From NCBI RefSeq assembly GCF_025231485.1, contig NZ_CP104003.1, forward strand, positions 1,178,001-1,242,000: DNA of 64,000 bases. Direction: 5' to 3'. Under the pieces are notes generated by a model. That model was not told the DNA's origin, ran no database searches, and saw only the letters and a list, made by a program, of their open reading frames with translations. The DNA comes from Salinirubellus salinus. GTDB taxonomy: Archaea > Halobacteriota > Halobacteria > Halobacteriales > Haloarculaceae. Within the stretch, counting starts at the first letter, position 1. Each line of letters starts with the position of its first letter. The translations under genes were made by a program, and so were the position numbers. Positions 35,066 to 43,315 of the stretch are shown here, one piece after another.

Positions 35066-35986
35066 TCAGTCGCCCGGCTGTGGCGTTCGGGCCCCGCGCA
35101 CGAGGTCGGCGACCGCGCGGCGCTTCAGCAGGAGGAAGCCGACGAAGACGACGGCGAACCCGACGACCGTGAGCAGGTCGATGGACTCCTGCAGGAGGAA
35201 GACGCCCGCGAGGGTGGCAACCACGGGGACGAGGTACGCGACGAGCGAGGTCTCCAGCGCGCCCCGGACCTCGAGCAGGGTGTAGTAGATGAAGAAGGCG
35301 AGCGCGGTGGCGAAGACGCCGAGGTAGGCGACGGCGGCCCACGCCAGCGGGACGCCGGGGAGCGCGAGCGGTTCACCCACCGCGAGACTCACCCCGTGCA
35401 GGACGACGGCCCCGACGGCCATCGACCACCCCGAGAGCGCCGCCCGGTCGAGCGTCGGGGCCGCCCGCTGGACCAGCACGCCACCGAGTGCGACGCTCAC
35501 CACCTGCGCGAGGATGAGGAGTTTGCCCGCCGTGGCCCCGCCGAGGAGGTTGGTCGGGTCGGGACGGACGACGAGTGTGACGCCGACGAACCCGAGCAGG
35601 ATGCCGACCGCACCGACCGCCGAGATGCGCTCCTCCGGCAGGATGGCGAGCGCCCACAGCGTCGTGGCGATGGGGACGAGACTCTGCATCACCGCAGCGA
35701 CCCCGGAGGCGACGGTCTGCTGGCCGACGAACAGGAGCGCGTTGCCCGCGACGAGGAACACCCCGCCAGCGACGACGGCGACGAGGTCGTCGCGGGCCGA
35801 GGGGCGCCACTCCGTCGTCCGGGTGACGGCGAGCGCGACCAGCAGGACGGCCGCGACGTCGTAGCGGAACGCCGCGAACAGCACCGGCTCGAGCGTCTCG
35901 AGACCGACGCTGATGGCGGGGAACGAGAGGCCCCAGAGCGTCGCGAGGAGGGCGAACAGGCCAACGGCGGCGTACCGCTGTTTCAC
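35066..35986 (-). CDS. EamA/DMT-family transporter
   Basis: Membrane permease of the drug/metabolite transporter superfamily, 306 residues with ten predicted helices arranged as two EamA repeats. The first includes LFALLATLWGLSFPAISVGLETLEPVLFAAFRY and the second starts near residue 150 (LLILAQVVSVALGGVLVQRAAPTLD). The start is a GTG at 35986 (GTG AAA CAG), as no ATG precedes the first helix. The C-terminus is short and basic (LLKRRAVADLVRG). Substrate (amino acid, metabolite or nucleotide sugar) unknown. It is convergent with the LLM gene, two bases from its stop. Confidence 0.9.
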   Translation of the reverse strand: MKQRYAAVGLFALLATLWGLSFPAISVGLETLEPVLFAAFRYDVAAVLLVALAVTRTTEWRPSARDDLVAVVAGGVFLVAGNALLFVGQQTVASGVAAVMQSLVPIATTLWALAILPEERISAVGAVGILLGFVGVTLVVRPDPTNLLGGATAGKLLILAQVVSVALGGVLVQRAAPTLDRAALSGWSMAVGAVVLHGVSLAVGEPLALPGVPLAWAAVAYLGVFATALAFFIYYTLLEVRGALETSLVAYLVPVVATLAGVFLLQESIDLLTVVGFAVVFVGFLLLKRRAVADLVRGARTPQPGD

Positions 35987-36036
35987 GGGTGGAGGTCGGC
36001 CCCTCGTCGTTTATCCCTCCCGGTTCGTCCGTCGAT

Positions 36037-36819
36037 TCAGAAACTGAACAGGTCGATGCCGCCGGTGACGCCGACGACCTGTCCCGTGATGTAGGAGGCC
36101 TGCTCCGAGCAGAGGAACGCGATGAGGTTCGAGACGTCCGCCTCCGTGCCGAGCTTCCGCATCGGCGTCGCCTTGGCGATACGGGCGAAGTGCTCGTCCA
36201 TCTGTTCGAGCTGGTCGATGGGCATGTCCGCGAGTGCCCCGACGACGATGCTCGGTGCGATGACGTTCGAGGTGATGCCGCTCTGGGCGCCTTCCAGCGC
36301 GAGGGTCTTGCCGAAGCCGATGAGCGCGGCCTTCGTCGCCGAGTAGGAGGCCTGTCCGAAGCCACCCTGCCAGCCGGCCATCGAGGACATGTTGACGATG
36401 CGGCCCCACTCGCGCTCTTTCATCCGCGGGAACACCTCCTTCGTGATGTTGTAGGTGCCCGTGAGGTTGATGTCCATGTCCCGGTCCCAGATCTCGTCGT
36501 CGAAGTTCTCGAGGCGGTCGCGCGCGTCGACCATCCCGGCGTTGTTGACGAGGATGTCGATGCCACCCGTCTCCTCCTCGAGGGCGGCGACCGTGTCGCT
36601 CACCTGCTCGCGGTCCGTGAGGTCACACTCGACGGCGTGGGCGGTGCCGGCGTAGTCGCCGTCGTTTATTTCGTCGGCCACGTTCTCGGCGGCCTCGTGA
36701 TTGACGTCGAGGACGACGACCTCCGTGCCCTCCTGTGCCAGTACGCGGCAGTCCTCGCTCCCGATTCGGCCGGCGCCACCGGTGACGATGGCGGTCTTGT
36801 CTGCGAGTCCGAAGTCCAT
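36037..36819 (-). CDS. SDR-family oxidoreductase (FabG/acetoacetyl-CoA reductase-like)
   Basis: Classical short-chain dehydrogenase, 260 residues. NAD(P)-binding TGGAGRIGS occupies residues 13-21, NNAG is at 92-95, and the catalytic triad Ser145/146, Tyr159 and Lys163 (YSATK) is complete. LDVNHEAAENV after strand 2 starts with Asp, which usually favours NAD over NADP. The C-terminal ITGQVVGVTGGIDLFSF is typical of the FabG group. In this context it may oxidise a 3-hydroxyacyl-CoA intermediate of beta-oxidation. Start ATG at 36819. Confidence 0.92.
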   Translation of the reverse strand: MDFGLADKTAIVTGGAGRIGSEDCRVLAQEGTEVVVLDVNHEAAENVADEINDGDYAGTAHAVECDLTDREQVSDTVAALEEETGGIDILVNNAGMVDARDRLENFDDEIWDRDMDINLTGTYNITKEVFPRMKEREWGRIVNMSSMAGWQGGFGQASYSATKAALIGFGKTLALEGAQSGITSNVIAPSIVVGALADMPIDQLEQMDEHFARIAKATPMRKLGTEADVSNLIAFLCSEQASYITGQVVGVTGGIDLFSF

Positions 36820-36910
36820 TACGGGCGACCAATCTGCAGCCTCTGCGATAAGAGTTCGGCCACAGATGCGAGGCGGGACCACACCGCACGGCGCTGCGGT
36901 CGGGTGGTGC

Positions 36911-37609
36911 CTACCGCTCGACGCCGACGATTTCGAGCAACGCCAGCAGGTCGTCTATCTCGTGCGCGGCCGCCGGTCCCCTGGCACCGTCGCCGTAGGC
37001 CACCGGCGTCAGGCCCGCCTCGGCGGCCCCCTCGACGTCGTGGCGGTACCGGTCCCCGATCATCAGCGTGCGGTCCGGGTCGACGCCGTTCGCGCGGGCC
37101 TTCCCGATGGCGTCCTCGAACATCCGCTGGTCGGGCTTGGTGTAGCCGACGTCCTCGCTCGTCGTGACGGCGTCGAACGCGTCCGCGACCCCGAAGGTGG
37201 AGAGCATCGAGTCGGCCTCGCGGGTGTCGATGTCCGAGACGATGCCGAGGTGGACGCCGGCCTCGTCGAGCGCCCGGATGGTCTCGACGGCGTTCGGCTC
37301 CGGTCGCATCGACGCCTCGCTCGTCCGGCGGAAGGTGCGCATCCACGCCTCCTCGTCCGGAGGGTCCTCGAAGAGGGCGTCCGTCGCCTTCCGGTAGCCC
37401 TCGAGGGCCGTGACGTACTCGGTGCCGTCGCGCGACCTGAAGTGGTCGCCGAGCGCCGACTTCCACGTCTCCAGCGCCGCCTCCGGGTCGAGGTCGTACG
37501 CCGCGGCCAGTTCCCCGACGAACGCGGCGTACCCCTCCCGGATGGACTTCAGTTCGACGATGACGCCGCCGATGTCCCAGCAGACGGCGTCGTACTCGTA
37601 CTCGGTCAC
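36911..37609 (-). CDS. HAD-superfamily hydrolase
   Basis: Haloacid dehalogenase-fold phosphatase or dehalogenase-like enzyme, 232 residues. Motif I is CWDIGGVIVEL, with the nucleophile Asp12; the usual second acid Asp is replaced by Gly14, as in a subset of HAD proteins of the DxGG type. Motif II is GIVSDIDT, motif III the Lys in GYTKPDQRMFEDAI, motif IV GDRYRHDVEGAAEAGL. A helical cap is inserted between motifs I and II. It starts at GTG 37609. Substrate unknown; could be phosphoglycolate-like or a broad sugar phosphate phosphatase. Confidence 0.88.
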   Translation of the reverse strand: MTEYEYDAVCWDIGGVIVELKSIREGYAAFVGELAAAYDLDPEAALETWKSALGDHFRSRDGTEYVTALEGYRKATDALFEDPPDEEAWMRTFRRTSEASMRPEPNAVETIRALDEAGVHLGIVSDIDTREADSMLSTFGVADAFDAVTTSEDVGYTKPDQRMFEDAIGKARANGVDPDRTLMIGDRYRHDVEGAAEAGLTPVAYGDGARGPAAAHEIDDLLALLEIVGVER

Positions 37610-37684
37610 AGGTGGAGTGTCGTGGGGCGGGCCAAGAGGGTATCGGCTGCAGCGCCGGACGGGACGACGCGACAGGCGGGCCGC

Positions 37685-38677
37685 TCAGGCCGGGTCGTAG
37701 TAGCGCACGCCGTCCTCGACGGTGACGGTGGCGCGGCCCACCCGTTCGAGGTGGGCGAGCGCGCTGAACGCCTCGGGCAGGATGTAGCGCACCGGCCGCT
37801 CCCCGGCGATGGAGACGGCGACACCGGGGACGGTACGGACGCCGTCGGCGAGCGCGTCGGCGACCCCCTCCAGTCGACGGTCCAGGCTCCCGCGGTCACG
37901 CTCGAGGACCCGCTGGAACTCGTCGTGGACGGCGCCGTGGCCGGGGTAGACGCGGTCGACATCGAGGTCGGCGAGTCGGTCGAGGGCGTCGTAGAAGGCC
38001 TCGAACGCCTCGAACACCCCGTCGTCGAGGCCGTCGTGGATGGCGACGCCGCGGAACGGCTCCATCGCCATGTCGCCGGCGAGGAGCGCGTTCTCGCCGC
38101 CGAGTTCGAGTTCGTAGCAGAGGAGGTCGGCCTGGTGACCGGGCGCGTGGACCGCGCGCAGGTCGTGCTCGCCGAGGGTGAACCGCTCGCCGTCGGTGAC
38201 CCAGTGGTCCACCCGGTCGGCGGGCAGGAGGTGGCTGTCGCGGCGGAGCGACTTGGTGGCCATCTCGACCGCGTCCGCCAGCTGGTCGCCGGTGAGCCCG
38301 GCGCTCCGGGCGTTCTCGCGGACTCGATCGCCGAGCGTGTCGACGTCCCGGCCGAACCGCTCCTCGACGCCGGCAGGCGCGTGCACGGTGGGGTCTGCGG
38401 CCTCGAGGACGGTGGGGACCTGACCGACGTGGTCGACGTGCGGGTGCGTGACGAGGAGGTGTTCGACGTCGGCCGGTTCGAGCCCCACGGCGGCCAGTCC
38501 GTCGCGGAGGGTGCCCTCCCGGTCGTGGTCGCTCTCGTCGTCGGTGGGCATCCCCGCGTCGACGAGCACGGGTTCCGACCCGCCGAGGACGTAGCAGGCG
38601 ACGTGGCCCGGCGGCCAGTCGACCTCGAACTCGATGCGGTGGGCGCCTGCGACGCTCTGCGTCCGACTCTCACTCAT
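37685..38677 (-). CDS. MBL-fold metallohydrolase, paralogue 1
   Basis: Zinc-dependent hydrolase of 330 residues with the metal motif LLVTHPHVDHVGQ (about residue 75), HAPGHQADLL (about 178) and VYPGHGAVHDEF (about 248). The opening AHRIEFEVDWPPGHVACYVLGG and the ending RATVTVEDGVRYYDPA are nearly shared with the gene at 48217-49161. The two are clear paralogues differing mostly in the insert between the first and second His motifs. Both are in the acyl-CoA neighbourhood, so a thioesterase role is plausible. The C-terminal ~60 residues resemble a winged helix (LPEAFSALAHLERVGRA). Start ATG at 38677. Confidence 0.88.
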   Translation of the reverse strand: MSESRTQSVAGAHRIEFEVDWPPGHVACYVLGGSEPVLVDAGMPTDDESDHDREGTLRDGLAAVGLEPADVEHLLVTHPHVDHVGQVPTVLEAADPTVHAPAGVEERFGRDVDTLGDRVRENARSAGLTGDQLADAVEMATKSLRRDSHLLPADRVDHWVTDGERFTLGEHDLRAVHAPGHQADLLCYELELGGENALLAGDMAMEPFRGVAIHDGLDDGVFEAFEAFYDALDRLADLDVDRVYPGHGAVHDEFQRVLERDRGSLDRRLEGVADALADGVRTVPGVAVSIAGERPVRYILPEAFSALAHLERVGRATVTVEDGVRYYDPA

Positions 38678-38781
38678 CCGTTGGAAGGAGCCACGCCCCG
38701 GGTATAACGCTTGGTTTTCGCGCAGAGACCGGTCCCCCGACCCGGTTTTGGCATGAAGGGGGCGGTCCAAGACGGACGTAC

Positions 38782-38790
38782 CTTTATTTA
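38782..38790 (+). promoter_or_regulatory. TATA-like element upstream of the SDR/LLM pair
   Basis: The sequence ctttattta is a strong TATA candidate for rightward transcription. Initiation is expected around 38812-38818, leaving a ~45-nt leader before the SDR gene that contains an in-frame-independent 14-codon ORF (38824-38868). Confidence 0.55.
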
Positions 38791-38861
38791 CAGTAGGTGT
38801 CTATCGCCGGGGCGTAGTTAACGATGGAAACGACAGCCACACACACGCACGGTGAGCGGGC

Positions 38862-39647
38862 ATGGTAGACGTGAGCGACACCTTCTCGGTCGAGGGCAAG
38901 TCGGTCGTCATCACGGGGTCCTCGCAGGGTATCGGCCGGGTGACCGCCGAACAGTTCGCCCAGCAGGGCGCGAACGTCGTGGTCTCCTCGCGATCGCAGG
39001 AGAAGATCGACGAGGTCGTCGCCGGCATCGAGGAGGCCGACGCGCCGGGGCGGGCCATCGCCGTCGAGTGCGACGTGCGGGAACGCGAGAGCGTCGAGAA
39101 CCTCGTCGACACGACCGTCGAGGAGTTCGGCCGCATCGACTCGATGGTGAACAACGCGGGCGCGTCGTTCATGGCGGGCTTCGACGACATCTCGGAGAAC
39201 GGCTGGAAGACCATCGTCGACATCAACCTCCACGGCACCTTCCACGGCGCGCAGGTCGCGGGCCAGCAGATGCAGGAGCAGGGCGACGGCGGGACCATCG
39301 TCAACTTCGCGAGCGTCGCGGGGACGATGGGTTCGCGCTACATGAGCCACTACGGGGCGGCGAAGGCGGCCGTGGTGAACCTCACGGCGTCGCTGTCGGC
39401 GGAGTACGCGAACCAAGACATCCGCGTGAACTGCATCGCGCCCGGGCTGGTCGGGACGCCCGGCGTCGCCTCGCAGATGGGCATCGACCCCTCCGACGTG
39501 GACCGCAGGGACGTGGCGAAGGAGATGGGGCTGCCCGAGGAGATCGCCGACATGGTCCAGTTCCTCGCGAGCGAGGCCTCGTCGTACATCGTCGGAGAGA
39601 CCATCACGGCACAGGGAGTCCCGCCACTCGAGGACTCCGACCTCTGA
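38862..39647 (+). CDS. SDR-family oxidoreductase
   Basis: Classical short-chain dehydrogenase, 261 residues. The cofactor motif TGSSQGIG occupies residues 18-25, NNAG is at 97-100 and the catalytic residues are Ser151, Tyr164 and Lys168. VSSRSQEKIDEV after strand 2, with Arg, favours NADP. The C-terminus (YIVGETITAQGVPPLEDSDL) is standard. The next gene, a second LLM oxidoreductase, starts three bases after the stop, so they form an operon. Likely to act on a hydroxyacyl-CoA or keto substrate in the same pathway as the partner. The message has a leader with a GGTGA Shine-Dalgarno-like site (38851-38855). Confidence 0.92.
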   Translation: MVDVSDTFSVEGKSVVITGSSQGIGRVTAEQFAQQGANVVVSSRSQEKIDEVVAGIEEADAPGRAIAVECDVRERESVENLVDTTVEEFGRIDSMVNNAGASFMAGFDDISENGWKTIVDINLHGTFHGAQVAGQQMQEQGDGGTIVNFASVAGTMGSRYMSHYGAAKAAVVNLTASLSAEYANQDIRVNCIAPGLVGTPGVASQMGIDPSDVDRRDVAKEMGLPEEIADMVQFLASEASSYIVGETITAQGVPPLEDSDL

Positions 39648-39650
39648 CCC

Positions 39651-40664
39651 ATGACCGACCGTGACGTCTTCCTGCCGGTCGCCGCACAGCCGAGCGTGGA
39701 CGCGCTCGTCGAACAGGCCCAGCGAGCCGAAGAACTCGGGTACGACCGGGCGTGGCTCCCCGAGTCCTGGGGCCGGAACGCCGCCGTCACCCTGACGGCC
39801 GTCGCCGAGAACACCGAGGAGATCGGCATCGGCACGTCCATCATGCCGGTCTACTCGCGTTCGCCCGCCCTCGTCGGGATGACGGCCGCCTCGCTGCAGG
39901 AGGTGAGCGACGGCCGGTTCCGCCTCGGCGTCGGTCCCTCCGGACCCATCGTCATCGAGAACTGGCACGGGATGGAGTTCGGGAACCCACTCAAGCGGAC
40001 CCGCGAGACCATCGACATCGTGAAGCAGGTGCTCACCGGCGAGGAGGTGACCTACGACGGCGAGTACTTCGAACTGGACGGGTTCCGTCTGCGGCAGGAG
40101 GCCCCCGACCCCGCACCGCGCATCGACGCGGCCGCGATGGGGCCGAAGGCCGTCGAACTCGCCGGACGGTTCGCCGACGGGTGGCACGCGCTGATGCTCA
40201 CGCGCGACGGGCTGGACGAGCGCTTCGATGACCTGCACCGCGGGGCCGAGATGGCCGGCAAGGACCCCGAGGACGTGCGGACGACGCTCTCACTCACCTG
40301 CTGTGCGCTCGAGGACGGCACGGAGGCGCGCGAACTCGTCCGACAGCACGTGGCGTTCTACATCGGCGGGATGGGCACCTACTACCGCGACAACCTCGCA
40401 CGACAGGGCCACGAGGAGGTGGCACACACCGTCTACGACGAGTGGAACGGTGGTGACCGCGAGGAGGCGCTGGCGGCCATCGACGACGACCTGCTCGACT
40501 CCATCGCGGTCGGAGGGACGCCCGACGAGGCCCGGGACCTGCTCGCCGAGTTCGCCGACCTCGACCACGTCGACAGCCTCTCCATCTCGTTCCCGCGGGG
40601 AGCGAGCGTGGCGCAGATACTGGAGACGATGGAGGCGCTCGCGCCGTCGGCGACCGCCGAGTGA
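39651..40664 (+). CDS. LLM-class F420-dependent oxidoreductase, second paralogue
   Basis: Luciferase-like barrel protein of 337 residues, paralogous to the LLM gene at 34044. It opens MTDRDVFLPVAAQPSVDALVEQAQRAEELGYDRAWLPESWG, then has IGIGTSIMPVYSRSPALVGMTAASLQEVSDGRFRLGVGPSGP, the loop that shapes the substrate pocket in F420-dependent alcohol dehydrogenases and reductases. I believe it belongs to the haloarchaeal group with the TIGR04024-like label. Spacing of three bases from the SDR gene indicates coupled expression. Direction (reduction versus oxidation) and substrate are unknown. Confidence 0.88.
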   Translation: MTDRDVFLPVAAQPSVDALVEQAQRAEELGYDRAWLPESWGRNAAVTLTAVAENTEEIGIGTSIMPVYSRSPALVGMTAASLQEVSDGRFRLGVGPSGPIVIENWHGMEFGNPLKRTRETIDIVKQVLTGEEVTYDGEYFELDGFRLRQEAPDPAPRIDAAAMGPKAVELAGRFADGWHALMLTRDGLDERFDDLHRGAEMAGKDPEDVRTTLSLTCCALEDGTEARELVRQHVAFYIGGMGTYYRDNLARQGHEEVAHTVYDEWNGGDREEALAAIDDDLLDSIAVGGTPDEARDLLAEFADLDHVDSLSISFPRGASVAQILETMEALAPSATAE

Positions 40665-40719
40665 GGACGGCGATACTCTCGATTTCGAGACCTTGAGGGA
40701 CTCTCGCGGCCACTCAGGC

Positions 40720-40726
40720 TTTATAC
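40720..40726 (+). promoter_or_regulatory. TATA element for the response regulator
   Basis: The sequence tttatac lies 23-29 bp before the ATG at 40749 and supports a leaderless start for the response regulator. Confidence 0.6.
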
Positions 40727-40748
40727 CGTACCACGCCTCTGCTGTCGT

Positions 40749-41492
40749 ATGACGAAGTTCGGCCCCATCAGGGTGCTGGTGGTCGACGACGACCCGGACG
40801 TCGCCGGCGTCATCGCCGAGTACCTCACTCGCGAGTCCGACCGGTTCGAGGTGGAGACGGTCACCGACCCCGCAGCGGCGGTGACGACGGCCCGAGATGC
40901 CCGGCCGGACTGCGTGGTGAGCGACTACGACATGCCGGGGATGGACGGGCTGGAACTGATGGAGCAACTCCGTAACTGGGCTCCCGAACTCCCGTTCATC
41001 CTGTTCACCGGCAAGGACACGGAGACGGTGGGGCCGCTCGCGCTGGAGCGTGGCGTGAGCCGCTACCTGGAGAAGGGCCGAGGCGGGACGGCCCACTTCG
41101 CCCTGCTGGCGAGCGACATCACCAGTACGGTGGAGACGGTGGAGACGTCGACTCGGCTCCGGCGGCAGGTCGAGGCGACGGACTCGGCGCCGGAGGGCAT
41201 CTGTATCGTCGACGGCGACGGCGAGATCGAGTACGTGAACGACCAGTTCCTCGAGATGCACGGTTACGACCGGGAGACGCTCGTGGGCCGGTCCTGGGAG
41301 ATCCTCCACCCCGACGAGGAGGTGGCGCGGGTCTACCGTGAGGTGCTCCCGACGCTGGCCGCGGCCGGGCACTGGATCGGGGAGGCCACCGGCAAGACCA
41401 GCGCCGGCGAGACGTTCGAACAGACCGAGTCCATCCACGACCTGCCGAGCGGTGGGTTCGTCATCTTCGCCACTCACGGCCAGATGGCGTAG
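40749..41492 (+). CDS. Response regulator with PAS domain (REC-PAS), no kinase domain
   Basis: Two-component receiver joined to a sensor-type domain. Residues 1-120 are a REC domain with acidic pair Asp13/Asp14, phospho-acceptor Asp59 (VVSDYDMPGMDGLEL) and the Lys of ILFTGKDTET. Residues ~140-247 are a PAS domain (EGICIVDGDGEIEYVNDQFLEMHGYDRETLVGRSWEILHPDEE). The chain then ends: there is no histidine kinase, DNA-binding or other output domain, so the output must be by protein contact or dimerisation. Haloarchaeal REC-PAS proteins often continue into a kinase; at 247 residues this one stops at the PAS end. No partner kinase is adjacent. Confidence 0.92.
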   Translation: MTKFGPIRVLVVDDDPDVAGVIAEYLTRESDRFEVETVTDPAAAVTTARDARPDCVVSDYDMPGMDGLELMEQLRNWAPELPFILFTGKDTETVGPLALERGVSRYLEKGRGGTAHFALLASDITSTVETVETSTRLRRQVEATDSAPEGICIVDGDGEIEYVNDQFLEMHGYDRETLVGRSWEILHPDEEVARVYREVLPTLAAAGHWIGEATGKTSAGETFEQTESIHDLPSGGFVIFATHGQMA

Positions 41493-41521
41493 GGCCCGGG
41501 ATGTCGAGCGACGGGGGGAAG

Positions 41522-41527
41522 TATAAG
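41522..41527 (+). promoter_or_regulatory. TATA element for the TPP-dependent decarboxylase
   Basis: The sequence tataag sits 24-29 bp before the ATG at 41551, the spacing of a leaderless gene. Confidence 0.6.
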
Positions 41528-41550
41528 CCGTAGCCGTCGGTGCATCGGCT

Positions 41551-43242
41551 ATGAGCGAGCAGGAGTACACCGGCGCGGAGTTGTTCGTCGACGCACTCGA
41601 GGAGTACGGCGTCACCCACGTCTTCGGGAACCCCGGCACGACCGAACTCCCGGTGATGGACGCGCTCTCCCGGAGCGACCTGGAGTACGTCCTCGGGTTG
41701 CAGGAGGACATCGCGGTCGGGGCGGCGGCGGGCTACGCCCAGACCCGCCGCTACCACGCGAACCACGACGAGAGCGTCCAGCCGGTCGGCGTGGTGAACC
41801 TCCACGTCACCCCCGGCCTCGCCCACGGCGTCGGGAACATCTACGGCGCGATGATGTCCGGCGCGCCGCTGGTCGTCACCGCCGGCAACCACGAACTCGA
41901 CTTCCGCCACGAGGAGCCCATCCTGACCGGCGACCTCGAGGCGATGGTCGACCAGTTCTGCAAGTACTCGGCGGAGGTCACGAGTGTCGACGCGCTCCCG
42001 ATGATACTCCGGCGTGCGTTCCGGACCGCGCTCACGCCCCCGACCGGGCCAGTGTTCCTCGCCCTCCCTGTGGACGTGATGCTGGAGGCGACGGGTGCGG
42101 ACCCCGAACCGCTCGGCCCCATCCCGGACGCCGGCGCCGGCGACCCGGACCAGATAGACGCCGCCGCGGACTACCTCGTCGAAGCGGACCAGCCGGTTCT
42201 CGTCCTCGGCGACCAGGTGGCCCGTGCCGACGCCGTCGACGCCGCCGTCGAACTCGCGGAGGCGACGGGGGCCCGGGTGCACGGTGAGATACTCTCCTCG
42301 GAGGTGAACTTCCCCACCGACCACGAGCAGTGGATCTCCTTCATCGGGGTCAGCGAGGGTATCGCGTCGATGCTGATGAACACGGACACGCTGGCGTTCG
42401 TCGGCACGTCCACGAACACCACTCTGCTCCGCCACGAGAACCCCATCGTCCCCGAGGACGCCACGCAGGTCCACGTCTCGAACGACGCGTGGGAGGTGGC
42501 CAAGAACACCCCCGCAGACGCCGCCGTCGTCGGTGACCCCGGCCGGGTGATGTCGGCCATCGCCGAACGGGTCCGCGAGCGGCTCGACGAGGAGGAACGT
42601 GAGTCGCGCCTCCAGTACGTCGAGACGATGAAGGGGTCGCTCCAGTCGACGATGCAACAGATGGGCGAGGACGAGAAACCCGAGGGCGAGACCCGCGCCT
42701 CGAAGGCCGAACTGGTCGACGCGATGACCGAGGTGGCCCCGGAGGCGGTAATCGTCGACGAGGGCGTCACGGCGAAGTTCGCGCTCCAGACCCGGTTCCC
42801 GCTCGCGCCCGAACACTGGGTTGCGAACAAGGGTGGCGGCCTCGGCTACGGCCTCCCCGCGGCCGTCGGCGCGGCCATCGCCGAGGCCGAGACCGACGCA
42901 CCGCGAACGGTCGTCGGCTACGTCGGCGACGGGTCGTACCTCTACTACCCCAACTCGATGTACACCGCCGCGCGCCACGACCTCGACATGGTCGTCGTCG
43001 TCCCGGACAACCGCAACTACCGCATCCTGAAGAACAACACCGTCGACCTGATGGGCGGCACCCACGAGGACTACGAGTTCGTCGGGATGGACTTCGAGCC
43101 GGCGGTGAACATCCCGAAGAACGCCGAGAGCCACGGCGCGCGCGGTCGGCTCGTGGAGACGCCTGACGAGATCGTCCCCGCACTGGAAGAGGCACTGGCG
43201 GAGGACGGCCCGGAGGTGCTGGACGTGTTGATACACGACTAA
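41551..43242 (+). CDS. TPP-dependent 2-oxoacid decarboxylase, benzoylformate decarboxylase-like
   Basis: Thiamine pyrophosphate enzyme of 563 residues. The closest family I recognise is benzoylformate decarboxylase: FGNPGTTELP corresponds to its FGNPGSNELP, the Glu that activates TPP is Glu52 (LGLQEDIAVGAAAGYA), His85 (VNLHVTPG) matches the catalytic His70, and His258 (PTDHEQW) the catalytic His281. The catalytic Ser26 is Thr30 here. The TPP motif is VGDGSYLYYPNSMYTA with DNRNYRILKN downstream. It should decarboxylate an aromatic or branched 2-oxoacid to an aldehyde, but the aldehyde product and any lyase activity are unproven. A strong hairpin follows the stop. Confidence 0.87.
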   Translation: MSEQEYTGAELFVDALEEYGVTHVFGNPGTTELPVMDALSRSDLEYVLGLQEDIAVGAAAGYAQTRRYHANHDESVQPVGVVNLHVTPGLAHGVGNIYGAMMSGAPLVVTAGNHELDFRHEEPILTGDLEAMVDQFCKYSAEVTSVDALPMILRRAFRTALTPPTGPVFLALPVDVMLEATGADPEPLGPIPDAGAGDPDQIDAAADYLVEADQPVLVLGDQVARADAVDAAVELAEATGARVHGEILSSEVNFPTDHEQWISFIGVSEGIASMLMNTDTLAFVGTSTNTTLLRHENPIVPEDATQVHVSNDAWEVAKNTPADAAVVGDPGRVMSAIAERVRERLDEEERESRLQYVETMKGSLQSTMQQMGEDEKPEGETRASKAELVDAMTEVAPEAVIVDEGVTAKFALQTRFPLAPEHWVANKGGGLGYGLPAAVGAAIAEAETDAPRTVVGYVGDGSYLYYPNSMYTAARHDLDMVVVVPDNRNYRILKNNTVDLMGGTHEDYEFVGMDFEPAVNIPKNAESHGARGRLVETPDEIVPALEEALAEDGPEVLDVLIHD

Positions 43243-43255
43243 ACTATTGCCGTCG

Positions 43256-43278
43256 GGTTCGCGCCTCCGGCGCGAACC
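43256..43278. terminator. Perfect 10-bp hairpin after the TPP enzyme
   Basis: The stem ggttcgcgcc / ggcgcgaacc has the three-base loop tcc, 13 bp after the stop codon. It is the strongest hairpin seen in the window, without a T-run, so probably an RNA end or stability element. Confidence 0.5.
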
Positions 43279-43315
43279 ACTCCAGTAAGACGTTAGATCC
43301 ACAAGCGCCTCGCTC

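Noticed and set aside
37685-38677. Idea that the two MBL paralogues are lactonases of a quorum-sensing system
   Set aside because: They share the HxHxDH motif with lactonases but no acyl-homoserine lactone synthase or receptor is near; the acyl-CoA context fits thioesterase activity better.
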